A program made the translations under genes and the position numbers. Shown here in pieces: positions 49,712-57,742 of a stretch of DNA of 64,000 nucleotides. The notes below the pieces were generated by a model. The model was not told the DNA's origin and made no database searches. It saw only the letters and a list, made by a program, of their open reading frames with translations. Source of the stretch: DAOTXL01 sp034435455 (GTDB lineage Bacteria; Chloroflexota; Anaerolineae; JAAYZQ01); assembly GCA_034435455.1 (NCBI GenBank), contig DAOTXL010000102.1, positions 57,866 to 121,865 on the forward strand, in the 5' to 3' direction. How positions within the stretch are numbered: the first letter of the stretch is position 1; the number at the start of each line of letters is the position of its first letter.

Positions 49712-50962
49712 TCAGATGTCGCGGTTCAGCGTGGTCAGGAATTCGCTGTTGCTGCGGGTCTTGCGCAGGCGGTCCAGCACCGGTTCGACCGCATCGGCTC
49801 CTCCCCCCAGGGCATCGATCATGCGCCGCAAGGTCCACACCCGCGAGAGCGTTTCCTTGTCCAGCAGCAGCTCCTCGCGCCGGGTGCTGGAGCGTTCGAT
49901 GTCAATGGCGGGGAAGAGGCGGCGTTCGGCCAGCTTGCGGTTGAGGTGCATCTCCATGTTGCCGGTGCCCTTGAACTCCTCGTAGATGACATCATCCATG
50001 CGGCTGCCGGTGTCCACCAGGCAGGTGGCGATGATGGTCAGACTACCGCCCTCTTCGATGTTGCGGGCCGCGCCGAAGAAGCGTTTGGGTGGGTAGAGCG
50101 CGGCGGGGTCAATGCCACCCGACAGGGTCCGGCCGCTGGGCGGGACGACCAGGTTGTAGGCCCGGGCCAGGCGGGTGATCGAGTCGGCCAGGATGACCAC
50201 ATCCCGCCCGATCTCGACCAGCCGTTTCGCCCGCTCCAGGGCCATCTCGGCAACCCGCACATGGTGTTGCACCGGCTCGTCAAAGGTAGCGGCCATCACC
50301 TCGGCCTCGACCGAGCGGGCCATATCGGTGACCTCCTCCGGTCGCTCGCCGATGAGCACCACCATCAGGTGCAGGTCCTCATAGTTGCTCGTGAGCCCGT
50401 TGGCGATCTCTTTCAGGATGGTGGTCTTGCCGGCTTTGGGGGGCGAAACGATCAGGCCCCGCTGCCCGCGCCCGATGGGGGCCAGCATATCCAGCAACCG
50501 CGTGGATAACGGGAACTGGCCCGTTTCGAGGCGGAGCTGCTGCCGGGGAAAGATCGGCGTCAGGGCGTCGAACCAGGGGCGGCGCTTGGCCTGCTCCGGG
50601 TCCATGTTGTTGACCGTCTCCACCCGCAGCAACCCGTAATACTTTTCGTTCTCTTTGGGTGGCCGGACCTGACCGATCACCGTGTCCCCCGGGCGCAGGC
50701 CAAAACGGCGGATCTGGGATTGGGAGACATAGATGTCATCGGGGCTGGGCAACAGATCGCCCGATCGGAGGAAGCCGATGCCGTCGGCGACGATGTCCAG
50801 GATGCCGCCGCCGAACAGGAGCCCTGCGCTCTCTGCCTGAGCCTCCAACAGGCGCATGGCCAGATCGTGCTTTTTGAGCCGGCTATAGCCGGTAAGCCGG
50901 AGCTGGCGGGCCATTTCCTGTAGTTCACTCAGGGTCTTGGTTTCAAGTTCGACGATATTCAC
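49712..50962 (-). CDS. rho: Transcription termination factor Rho
   Basis: RNA-dependent hexameric ATPase that ends transcription. The N-terminal helical part (ELQEMARQLRLTGYSRLKKHDLAMRLLEA) precedes an RNA-binding OSB fold (FGGGILDIVADGIGFLRS, YVSQSQIRRFGLRPGD). The ATPase core has APIGRGQRGLIVSPPKAGKTTILKEIA (P-loop), VVLIGERPEEVTDM, DSITRLARAYN and Q/R-loop GGIDPAALYPPKRFFGAARN, and the final SNSEFLTTL. GTG 50962 is preferred because GGAGAGAG is 6 nt in front; ATG 50977 and TTG 50980 lack a Shine-Dalgarno. The mRNA has a leader of nearly 500 nt. Confidence 0.95.
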   Translation of the reverse strand: MNIVELETKTLSELQEMARQLRLTGYSRLKKHDLAMRLLEAQAESAGLLFGGGILDIVADGIGFLRSGDLLPSPDDIYVSQSQIRRFGLRPGDTVIGQVRPPKENEKYYGLLRVETVNNMDPEQAKRRPWFDALTPIFPRQQLRLETGQFPLSTRLLDMLAPIGRGQRGLIVSPPKAGKTTILKEIANGLTSNYEDLHLMVVLIGERPEEVTDMARSVEAEVMAATFDEPVQHHVRVAEMALERAKRLVEIGRDVVILADSITRLARAYNLVVPPSGRTLSGGIDPAALYPPKRFFGAARNIEEGGSLTIIATCLVDTGSRMDDVIYEEFKGTGNMEMHLNRKLAERRLFPAIDIERSSTRREELLLDKETLSRVWTLRRMIDALGGGADAVEPVLDRLRKTRSNSEFLTTLNRDI

Positions 50963-51460
50963 TTTTACTCTCTCCATCAAAGACTTGACAGCCGCGGCGC
51001 ATGCCCGGCCTTCCCCGGAGCATACCGTCTACCCGTTGCTACAGGGCAGGTGGGGAGCCCGGCTGTTTTGTGGCCTCGGTGCCGACATTGGCGAGACTGC
51101 GGCGCTTTGTAGCTTTGGGCCTCCATGATGCGCTTTGCCCGTGGCCGGATAAGATTCTGTGGGCAAGCATAGATGGCTCGGCCTGAAAAGATCGTTTGGG
51201 AAGTAATGGACACCGGCAAGAAACCTGAACCAGGCCTGCTCCGGCTCCACACAGGCCGCGGAGTCGCTTAGAGCAGATTCACCAACGGGCACGCCCAGAC
51301 CGCCCGGCGGTCCCTCTATTCGCCTGTATAAACCTGCGATCCCCCGTCTGGGAAAGGAAGAAGGATTTTGGCCCCGCCGGGGTAAGGACCAGGGGTACCC
51401 TGGGCTTCGACCGCTCGCTATCCGGCAGAGTGAGTGCCGGCTATCCCTGATCCAATGACT
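50963..51460 (-). promoter_or_regulatory. Long rho leader
   Basis: About 490 nt between the predicted start and rho, with no convincing gene. Hairpins include CCGGCA/TGCCGG at 51422-51440 and GACCGCC/GGCGGTC near 51299-51313. A long leader is usual for rho, which controls itself by premature termination in some bacteria. Confidence 0.5.
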
Positions 51461-51489
51461 ATTATAACACAAATCGCCCGGTTCGTCAA
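51461..51489 (-). promoter_or_regulatory. rho promoter
   Basis: TTGACG, 17-bp spacer, TATAAT, in the gap between groEL (ending 51627) and rho. Confidence 0.8.
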
Positions 51490-51572
51490 ATGGCGAAAGA
51501 GCTGTGCCGGGTGAACCCCCTTGCCGTCCTGGCCGCGGGGGCTGGAAAGACGGGGGCGGGTTCAGCGGATGG

Positions 51573-51614
51573 GATCAAGAACAGCCCCTCTCCGGGGAGG
51601 GGCTGTTCTTGATC
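51573..51614 (-). terminator. groEL 3' hairpin
   Basis: 18-bp perfect stem GATCAAGAACAGCCCCTC with its complement around a short loop, 13 nt after the groEL stop. No T-run follows, so it may stabilise the mRNA end or serve with Rho. Confidence 0.7.
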
Positions 51615-51626
51615 GGGATGTTGCCA

Positions 51627-53255
51627 CTAGTACTCCGGGGTCGGCGGCGTGGGCGCCTTCTCTTTCTCCGGAATGTCGGTGATGAGCGCCTCGGTGGTCA
51701 GGATCATGGCCCCGATGCTGGCCGCGTTCTCCACCGCGCTGCGGGTGACCTTGACCGGGTCGATGATGCCCTGCTTGACCATATCCACGTACACGTCGCG
51801 CAGCACGTCGTACCCCACGTTCATATTGTTCTGTTCCTTCTGCTGGCGACGGACGTTCTCGACCACAACGGCCCCATCCTTGCCGGCGTTGAACGCCAAC
51901 TGGCGCATCGGCTCTTCCAGGGCCCGGCGCACAATGGCCACACCGGTATTTTCATCGGTGAACTCGAACCTGAGCGCATCCAGGGCAGGGATGGCGTTGA
52001 TCAGGGCCACACCGCCGCCGGGCACCATGCCCTCTTCGACGCCGGCGCGGGCAGCCGACAGGGCATCCTCGACGCGGTGCTTCTTTTCCTTCAGCTCCAC
52101 CTCGGTGCCGGCGCCGACGCGGATGATGGCCACCCCACCGGCCAGCTTGGCCAGCCGCTCCTGCAGCTTTTCCTTGTCATAATCGGAGGTGGACACTTCG
52201 ATCTCGGCCTTGATCTGGTTGATGCGGCCTTTGATCTGCGCCTCGTCGCCGTGGCCGCCGACGATGGTGGTCTCTTCCTTGGTCGAGACAACCTTGTCTG
52301 CCCGGCCCAGGTCGCTGATCTGCGTGGTTTCCAGCTTGCGGCCCATCTCCTCGGTGATCACCTGGCCGCCGGTCAAGACGGCGATGTCCTGCAGCATCGC
52401 CTTTCGCCGGTCGCCAAACCCGGGGGCCTTAACCGCCAGGCAGTTGAACACGCCGCGCAGCTTGTTGAGCACCAGCGTCGCCAGCGCCTCGCCATCCACA
52501 TCCTCGGCGATGATCACCAGGTTCTTGCGGCCGGTCTGGACCATCTTTTCCAACACCGGGATGATGTCCTGGGCACTGGAGATCTTTTTGTCGTGGATCA
52601 GGATGTAGGGGTCTTCGATCACCGCCTCCATCCGCTCCGGGTCGGTGATAAAGTAGGGCGAGATATAGCCCCGGTCGAACTGCATCCCCTCCACATATTC
52701 GGTCTCAAAGGCCAGGCCCTTGCTCTCCTCGACGGTGATGACGCCATCCTTGCCGACCTTGTCCATCACTTCGGCGATCAGATCGCCGATCTCCTGGTCG
52801 TTGGCCGAGATCGCCGCCACGTTGGCAATCTCTTCCCTGGTATCAATCGGCTGCGCCGCCTCGCGCAAAGCCTTGACCACCGCCTCGGCGGCCTTGAGGA
52901 TGCCGTTCTTGAGCAGCATCGGGTTGGCCCCGGCGGCCACGTTCTTGAGCCCCTCATTGACGATCATCTGCGCCAGCACGGTGGCCGTGGTGGTGCCATC
53001 GCCGGCCACGTCGTTGGTCTTGGTGGCCGCCTCTTTGAGCAACTGGGCCCCCATGTTCTGGAACGGCGCTTCCAGTTCGATCTCTTTGGCCACCGTCACC
53101 CCGTCGTGAGTGATGGTCGGCGCCCCCCACTTTTTGTCCACGGCCACATTGCGGCCCTTGGGGCCCAGGGTGACCTTGACCGCATTCGCCAGGGTATCCA
53201 CGCCGATCTTCAGGTCCCGGCGGGCTTCTTCGGAGAAAATCAATTGCTTTGCCAT
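51627..53255 (-). CDS. groEL: 60-kDa chaperonin GroEL
   Basis: 542-aa class I chaperonin. Typical segments: KQLIFSEEARRDLKIGVDTLANAVKVTLGPKGRNV, GDGTTTATVLAQMIVNEG, EGMQFDRGYISPYFI, KAPGFGDRRKAMLQDIAVLTGG, and the ATP-site region VPGGGVALI. The C-terminus ends PTPPTPEY and lacks the usual Gly-Gly-Met repeats, as seen in some Chloroflexota. ATG 53255 has AGGAG 8 nt upstream and is preferred to GTG 53264. Downstream of groES and under the same CIRCE-controlled promoter. Confidence 0.97.
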   Translation of the reverse strand: MAKQLIFSEEARRDLKIGVDTLANAVKVTLGPKGRNVAVDKKWGAPTITHDGVTVAKEIELEAPFQNMGAQLLKEAATKTNDVAGDGTTTATVLAQMIVNEGLKNVAAGANPMLLKNGILKAAEAVVKALREAAQPIDTREEIANVAAISANDQEIGDLIAEVMDKVGKDGVITVEESKGLAFETEYVEGMQFDRGYISPYFITDPERMEAVIEDPYILIHDKKISSAQDIIPVLEKMVQTGRKNLVIIAEDVDGEALATLVLNKLRGVFNCLAVKAPGFGDRRKAMLQDIAVLTGGQVITEEMGRKLETTQISDLGRADKVVSTKEETTIVGGHGDEAQIKGRINQIKAEIEVSTSDYDKEKLQERLAKLAGGVAIIRVGAGTEVELKEKKHRVEDALSAARAGVEEGMVPGGGVALINAIPALDALRFEFTDENTGVAIVRRALEEPMRQLAFNAGKDGAVVVENVRRQQKEQNNMNVGYDVLRDVYVDMVKQGIIDPVKVTRSAVENAASIGAMILTTEALITDIPEKEKAPTPPTPEY

Positions 53256-53292
53256 CTTACTCACTCCTTTTGCTCATCTACCAGGTTGCTGG

Positions 53293-53586
53293 TCATTCCA
53301 GAATGGCCAGGATGTCGCTTTCCTTGAGGATCAGATACTTCTTGTCCCCAAGCTTGACCTCGGTGCCGGCATACTTGGCATACAGCACCCGGTCGCCCAC
53401 CTTGACGTCCATGGGGATATACTTCCCCTCCTCGTCCCGGCGGCCTGGACCGGCCGCGATCACCGTGCCCTCCTGGGGCTTTTCCTTGGCCGTTTCCGGC
53501 ACATAGATGCCGCTGGCCGTCACCTCTTCTCGCTCGATCGGCTCGACGACCACGCGGTCCGCCAGTGGTTTGAGTTTTAGCGTCAT
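53293..53586 (-). CDS. groES: 10-kDa co-chaperonin GroES
   Basis: 97-aa lid of the GroEL chamber. Typical start LKPLADRVVVEPI, mobile loop region EEVTASGIYVPETAKEKPQEG, GTVIAAGPG, and final YLILKESDILAIL. ATG 53586 has AGGGAGGG in front; 37 nt separates it from groEL. Controlled by the CIRCE element upstream. Confidence 0.97.
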   Translation of the reverse strand: MTLKLKPLADRVVVEPIEREEVTASGIYVPETAKEKPQEGTVIAAGPGRRDEEGKYIPMDVKVGDRVLYAKYAGTEVKLGDKKYLILKESDILAILE

Positions 53587-53632
53587 TTCTCATCCCTCCC
53601 TATTGTTAGTTTTGGTTGACATGACTGAGGCG

Positions 53633-53659
53633 TTAGCACTCTTGAAACGCGAGTGCTAA
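53633..53659. promoter_or_regulatory. CIRCE operator for HrcA
   Basis: Perfect TTAGCACTC, 9 nt, GAGTGCTAA, located just after the groES -10 box, where HrcA binding would block transcription in the absence of heat stress. Confidence 0.97.
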
Positions 53660-53669
53660 CGCGGGGCGC

Positions 53670-53698
53670 AGTGTACACCAATTTGGACAAAAGGTCAA
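53670..53698 (-). promoter_or_regulatory. groESL promoter
   Basis: TTGACC, 17-bp spacer, TACACT; CIRCE overlaps the expected transcription start region. Confidence 0.8.
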
Positions 53699-53717
53699 AT
53701 TTCGAGGTGGCTGTGGA

Positions 53718-55310
53718 TCAAGGAACCGGCCGGCCCTGCCCCTCCACGAGGAGGCGATAGCTCTTTTCAATCCGGTCCCAGTGCCCTTCCCGGTCCAGCG
53801 ACCAGAAGCGGCCGATGACCGTGGCCACCTGGCCGGTGCCCAGACGTTCGGCGGCACGTTCTACCTGTTCGAGGTAAAGGGCTCCGCTTTCAGGGCGCTC
53901 GCCGCGCCGGCCCAACATGGCGTGGATGTAGACCTGCGGCACCCCCTCCCGGTGGGCCATCTCCAGCAACGCCAGCAGGTGCTCCACCGAGCCGTGGGAG
54001 CTGTAGAACGAGACGATGCCCAGCAGGTGCAGCCGCGTGCCATCCCGTTTCGCCCCCTGCATCGCCCAGCGGAAGGCCCGGTTCTCGAAAAAGGAGCCAT
54101 CTTCCAATGCCTGGTTGATGCGCACCCGGTCGGCAGGGACCACCCGGCCGGCCCCGATGTGCAGGTGCCCGGCCTCCGAGTTGCCCACGGTGCCGGGCGG
54201 CAGGCCCACGGCCAGCCCCGCGGCCTGGAGTTGCGTTTGCGGCCAGGCCGCCCGCAGCCTGTCCAGGGCCGGCGTGTGGGCCTGGGCGATCAGGTCGCCC
54301 GGCCCGCCATCGCCAATGCCCCAGCCGTCGAGGATGAGGAGCAGCACGCGGCGGTTTTTTGCCGGCAAAGGGGAGGTGAGGAGGCTCCGGCCGGTCATGG
54401 CTGCCGGTTGGGGGAGGCCCATCAGGTGCAGCACCGTCGGCGCCACGTCGGTCAGCGCCCCGTCCTGGCGCAGGCGGACCCCCCGGCCAGAGGCAGGGTC
54501 GGCCAGGAGAAAAGGCACGGGGCTGTCGGTGTGGCCGGTATCCACCGTGCCGTCGGGGTAGTACCACCGTTCCACCGTGCCGTGGTCGGCGGTGATCACC
54601 CCGGTGACGCCGGCGGCCTGGGCCGCCTCGACAATGCGCCCCATCTGGGCGTCCACCGTCTCCACGGCAACGCGGATGGCAGCCGGGTTCTCGATGTGGC
54701 CGATGACATCTACGTTGCACAGATTGACCGTCACCAGGGCGTAACGGGGGTCGCGCAGCGCCGCAATGGCCGCCTCGGCCACGGCAGCGGCGCTCATCTG
54801 CGGCGGCATCTCGTAAAAGGCCGCACCGTGCGGCGAGGGGATGATCACCCGCTCCTCGCCGGGGAACGCCTCGGTGCCCTTGCCGTTGAGGAAAAAACCG
54901 ACGTGGATGGCCTTCTCCGATTCGGCCACCTTGACCTGGCGCAGACCGGCGCGGCTGACCACCTCGCACAGTGTGTCGGGGACGCGGCCCAAGGGAGGGA
55001 AGGCCACCTGCACGGCCAGGTCGGGGTGGTATTCGATCATGGTGACCCAGTGCACCGTCATCGGCCGGCGCGGAAAGTGGGGGAACTCCCGGTCCACAAA
55101 GGCCGAGGTCAGCTCAACCTCCCGCTCGCCGCGGATGTCGTAAAAGATCACATAATCACCCTCCTGGATGTTGCCCACCGGCCGACCGGCCGGGTCCACC
55201 CGCACCAGCGGTTCCAGGGTTTCATCTTCCTGGCCGGCGCGGTAGGCGGCCCGCACCGCTTCGGCCATCGGGGTTTGCTGTGTCTCCATCTGGTCCCTCT
55301 GCGTTGTCAT
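53718..55310 (-). CDS. Circularly permuted cofactor-independent phosphoglycerate mutase-like protein
   Basis: 530-aa alkaline-phosphatase-superfamily protein whose halves are swapped relative to GpmI. The N-terminal 320 residues match the usual second part: AVRAAYRAGQEDETLEPLVRV, GNIQEGDYVIFYDIRGERE, WVTMIEYHPDL, SEKAIHVGFFLNGKGTEAFP, NVDVIGH, ITADHGTVERW, GHTDSPVPFLLA. The C-terminal 200 residues match the usual beginning: RRVLLLILDGWGIGDGGPGD, VGLPPGTVGNSEAGHLHIGAGR, INQALEDGSFFENRAF, IGRFWSLDREGHWDRIEKSY. All metal-site motifs and the catalytic Ser (GNSEAGH) are kept. The substrate loop DGRDT of classical enzymes is changed to GRRGE, so the substrate may differ. ATG 55310 (or 55289) is the start. 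No sign of a second copy. Confidence 0.85.
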   Translation of the reverse strand: MTTQRDQMETQQTPMAEAVRAAYRAGQEDETLEPLVRVDPAGRPVGNIQEGDYVIFYDIRGEREVELTSAFVDREFPHFPRRPMTVHWVTMIEYHPDLAVQVAFPPLGRVPDTLCEVVSRAGLRQVKVAESEKAIHVGFFLNGKGTEAFPGEERVIIPSPHGAAFYEMPPQMSAAAVAEAAIAALRDPRYALVTVNLCNVDVIGHIENPAAIRVAVETVDAQMGRIVEAAQAAGVTGVITADHGTVERWYYPDGTVDTGHTDSPVPFLLADPASGRGVRLRQDGALTDVAPTVLHLMGLPQPAAMTGRSLLTSPLPAKNRRVLLLILDGWGIGDGGPGDLIAQAHTPALDRLRAAWPQTQLQAAGLAVGLPPGTVGNSEAGHLHIGAGRVVPADRVRINQALEDGSFFENRAFRWAMQGAKRDGTRLHLLGIVSFYSSHGSVEHLLALLEMAHREGVPQVYIHAMLGRRGERPESGALYLEQVERAAERLGTGQVATVIGRFWSLDREGHWDRIEKSYRLLVEGQGRPVP

Positions 55311-55341
55311 TGCCACCCGTCACACCGGCGGGGGCCGGGCT

Positions 55342-55370
55342 ATTATACTACAGCTCTCCTGGCCTGCCAA
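55342..55370 (-). promoter_or_regulatory. Promoter of the permuted mutase-like gene
   Basis: TTGGCA, 17-bp spacer, TATAAT. Confidence 0.75.
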
Positions 55371-55494
55371 TGCAGGCCCCCTCCCCGGCGCGACGGGCTC
55401 TTGGGTGCCGGGGACAAGAGGGGGCCAGGGGGCGCCCAAAAACCTACCCTGATAAGGTTGGGGGGATGGGGTCAGGTCAAATCCTGGCCCTTTT

Positions 55495-55523
55495 TTGACA
55501 AAGAGGCCCCTCTGTCTTACAAT
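55495..55523 (+). promoter_or_regulatory. tmk promoter
   Basis: Perfect TTGACA, 17-bp spacer, TACAAT. The T-run before TTGACA belongs to a GGGCCAGG...CCTGGCCC hairpin (about 55421-55494) that may insulate from upstream transcription. Confidence 0.8.
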
Positions 55524-55555
55524 ACCAATACAGGAGTGAGGAAGGGGAACAGATC

Positions 55556-56212
55556 GTGGGGCTGTTCATCACCTTCGAGGGGCCGGAGGGCTGTGGCAAA
55601 TCCACCCAGATGCGCCTGTTGGCCGACTATTTGCAGGCGCAAGGGGCTGCCGTGCTGGTCACCCGCGAACCGGGCGGCACTGCCATCGGCGAGGCGGTGC
55701 GGTTCATCCTGCTCGACCCGGCTCACACCGAGATGCTGCCGGTCACCGAGTTTCTGCTTTTCTCGGCAGCGCGGGCGCAGCATGTGGCCCAGGTCATCCG
55801 CCCCCACCTGGCAGGGGGGGGCATCGTCCTGTGCGACCGCTACACCGATTCGAGCCTGGCCTACCAGGGCTATGGCGGTCAACTCGACCTGGAGGCGTTG
55901 CAGTTCATCAGCCGCTTTGCCACCGGTGGCCTGGTGCCCGACCTGAGCTTCTATCTCGACGTGCCGGTAGAGGTGGGGCTGCGCCGCAAGGCCCGGGGCG
56001 GCGGCGATGCCTGGAACCGGATGGAGCAAAAAGAGCTCGCCTTTCACCGGCGGGTCCGCGCCGGCTACCTGGCGATGGTCGCCCAGGAGCCGGGGCGGTG
56101 GGTGGTGGTGAACGCTACCGACGAGGTAGAGGCGGTGCAGGCAGCCATCCGCCAGGCGGTTATCGCCTGCCAGAGTGCCCGGCATCTGAACAGCCGCAAG
56201 GGGGAGAGATGA
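55556..56212 (+). CDS. tmk: Thymidylate kinase
   Basis: 218-aa kinase converting dTMP to dTDP. P-loop ITFEGPEGCGKSTQMRLL, substrate motif VTREPGGTAIGE, LLFSAARAQHV, the DRY motif CDRYTDSSLAYQGYG, and LDVPVEVGLRRKARGG. GTG start at 55556 with GAAGGGG ahead. The stop overlaps the c-di-AMP receptor-like gene (ATGA); tmk followed by yaaQ is a conserved arrangement in Firmicutes and Chloroflexota. Confidence 0.95.
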   Translation: MGLFITFEGPEGCGKSTQMRLLADYLQAQGAAVLVTREPGGTAIGEAVRFILLDPAHTEMLPVTEFLLFSAARAQHVAQVIRPHLAGGGIVLCDRYTDSSLAYQGYGGQLDLEALQFISRFATGGLVPDLSFYLDVPVEVGLRRKARGGGDAWNRMEQKELAFHRRVRAGYLAMVAQEPGRWVVVNATDEVEAVQAAIRQAVIACQSARHLNSRKGER

Positions 56213-56538
56213 AACTGATCATGAACATCGTTCAGAGCGACGATGCCGGGCGGTTGGTGGAGGCTTTGACCCGGGCCGGCTACCGGGCCACGACCATCAG
56301 CACCACGGGGGGGTTTTTGCGGCAGGGGAACGCGACCATCCTGGTCGGCGTGGAGGACGAGAAGGTGCCTGACGTGCTGCAACTGGTCCGCGAAAATTGC
56401 CATACCCGCCACCAGTTGATCAATCCACTGCCGCCGGTGATGGAACCGGGCGAAATGTACCTGCCGGCCCCGGTGGATGTGCGCGTGGGTGGGGCCACCG
56501 TCTTTGTCCTGGATGTCGTCCAGTTCGATCAATTTTGA
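56209..56538 (+). CDS. darA: PII-like cyclic-di-AMP receptor (YaaQ/DarA type)
   Basis: 109-aa PII-like protein. MKLIMNIVQSDDAGRLVEAL, GYRATTISTTGGFLRQGNATILVGVEDEKVPDVLQLVRENC follows the YaaQ/DarA family closely, including the TTGGFLRxGN turn where c-di-AMP is bound in known members. The C-terminal strand with VGGATVFVLDVVQFDQF completes the fold. Its partner or target is not established in the family. Start overlaps the tmk stop. It implies c-di-AMP signalling in the host. Confidence 0.92.
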   Translation: MKLIMNIVQSDDAGRLVEALTRAGYRATTISTTGGFLRQGNATILVGVEDEKVPDVLQLVRENCHTRHQLINPLPPVMEPGEMYLPAPVDVRVGGATVFVLDVVQFDQF

Positions 56539-56560
56539 GCGGGGGTGGAGATGGACCGCC

Positions 56561-56953
56561 CTATAAGGAGTCGTCCAGGTCGCCCCCCATGCCGTCGGCC
56601 AGGTCGGGCATCGCCTGCTCGATCTCTTCCGGACTCTGACCGGCCTCCAACCGATCGATGACCTCGTCGAATTCGGGTGGCATCTCCTCGCCGACCTCGG
56701 CACTCATCTTGCGCATCCAGCGGGCCAGGCTCTTGGGATCGTTCTCGTCCAGGTCGTCCAACAGCGCCGGATCGGTCAGATCGTCCAGGCGGCTTTCCTC
56801 CGAGCGGATGACCGAGACGCGCGAGATCAGCCGCGTCAGGCGGGTGCCTCCACAACGCGGGCAGATGGGCCGGTCGTCCATGGCCTCGAACGAGCGGAAA
56901 AAGAGGCTCACCCGGCGCCGACAGTCCGCACAGCGATACTCGTAAATCGGCAT
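56561..56953 (-). CDS. FmdB-like zinc-ribbon protein with acidic tail
   Basis: 130-aa protein. N-terminal zinc ribbon MPIYEYRCADCRRRVSLFF followed by ICPRCGGTRLTRLISR, the FmdB regulatory-protein family pattern with two CxxC pairs. The tail of 80 residues is acidic and helical (LTDPALLDDLDENDPKSLARWMRKM, FDEVIDRLEAGQSPEEIEQAM), a common extension in Chloroflexota. The molecular role is not defined; FmdB was named from a putative regulator of formamidase. ATG 56953 has GAGGTGGTGAG ahead. Confidence 0.85.
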   Translation of the reverse strand: MPIYEYRCADCRRRVSLFFRSFEAMDDRPICPRCGGTRLTRLISRVSVIRSEESRLDDLTDPALLDDLDENDPKSLARWMRKMSAEVGEEMPPEFDEVIDRLEAGQSPEEIEQAMPDLADGMGGDLDDSL

Positions 56954-57031
56954 GGCTCACCACCTCGATCCCGATTTAAACCGGGCACGTTTGTTTCGAA
57001 TGAATTCACTGGTTTTTTTTCAGGAGGAAAC

Positions 57032-57046
57032 GGGTGCCCGGCACCT
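57032..57046. repeat. Variant of the 15-bp dispersed palindrome
   Basis: GGGTGCCCGGCACCT in the fmdB-like leader, ten bases downstream of its -10 box. Confidence 0.5.
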
Positions 57047-57055
57047 TTGCAGGAG

Positions 57056-57083
57056 ATTATACCGTAAACCGGCCCCAGTGCAA
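57056..57083 (-). promoter_or_regulatory. Promoter of the FmdB-like gene
   Basis: TTGCAC, 16-bp spacer, TATAAT; leader of about 95 nt. Confidence 0.65.
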
Positions 57084-57109
57084 ATTTGTCGCGTTTTGAG
57101 GTACAGCCG

Positions 57110-57742
57110 ATGAGCGATCTCTCTGGAGCAGTGGATCCATTCTACCGCCCACAGCCGCCGCTGTTGATCGTTATCAGCGGCCCGTCGGGCGTGGGAAAAG
57201 ATTCGTTGGTGCAAAAGATGAAGGAGCGGGGCTTCAGGTTCCATTTCGTGGTCACCGCCACTGACCGACCGCGCCGCCCCACCGAAGTCCACGGCCGCGA
57301 CTATTACTTTTATACCACCGCCGAGTTCGAGGAGATGATTGCTGCCGGCGAGCTGCTGGAGTACGCCCACGTCTACGGCCAGTACAAGGGGATCCCCAAG
57401 GCCCACGTCCGCCAGGCGCTCCGATCGGGGCAGGATGTGGTGATGCGCCTGGATGTGCAGGGGGCCAGGACGGTCAAGGGCCTGATCCCGGCCGCCATCA
57501 CCATCTTTTTGAGCTGCGAGTCAGAGGAGGAGCTGGTCGCCCGGCTGCGCCAACGCTGCACCGAATCGGAGGAGGTGCTGCAATGCCGTCTGGAGACCGC
57601 CCGCCAGGAGATGGCCTGCATCCCCGGCTTTGACTATCTGGTCATCAACCGCCGCGACGCCTTGGACGAGGCGGTGGACGACGTGGCGGCCATTATCCGC
57701 GCCGAGCATTGCCGCGCTCTGCCACGGGAGATCCACCTGTGA
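57110..57742 (+). CDS. gmk: Guanylate kinase
   Basis: 210-aa kinase converting GMP to GDP. P-loop IVISGPSGVGKDSLVQ, FHFVVTATDRPRRPTEVHGRDYYF (GMP-binding Arg and Tyr), EYAHVYGQYKGIPK, and VMRLDVQGARTVKG. About 20 residues of N-terminal extension precede the usual start. ATG 57110 is used rather than TTG 57086. The stop overlaps the rhomboid gene by 4 nt (GTGA). Confidence 0.94.
   Translation: MSDLSGAVDPFYRPQPPLLIVISGPSGVGKDSLVQKMKERGFRFHFVVTATDRPRRPTEVHGRDYYFYTTAEFEEMIAAGELLEYAHVYGQYKGIPKAHVRQALRSGQDVVMRLDVQGARTVKGLIPAAITIFLSCESEEELVARLRQRCTESEEVLQCRLETARQEMACIPGFDYLVINRRDALDEAVDDVAAIIRAEHCRALPREIHL

Noticed and set aside
50963..51460. RNase P RNA, tmRNA or 6S RNA in the rho leader
   Set aside because: The conserved sequence blocks of these RNAs were not found on either strand.
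51029..51472. Minus-strand open frame of 147 codons in the rho leader
   Set aside because: Starts inside the -10 box of the rho promoter, has no SD and low-quality residue composition; better read as leader RNA.
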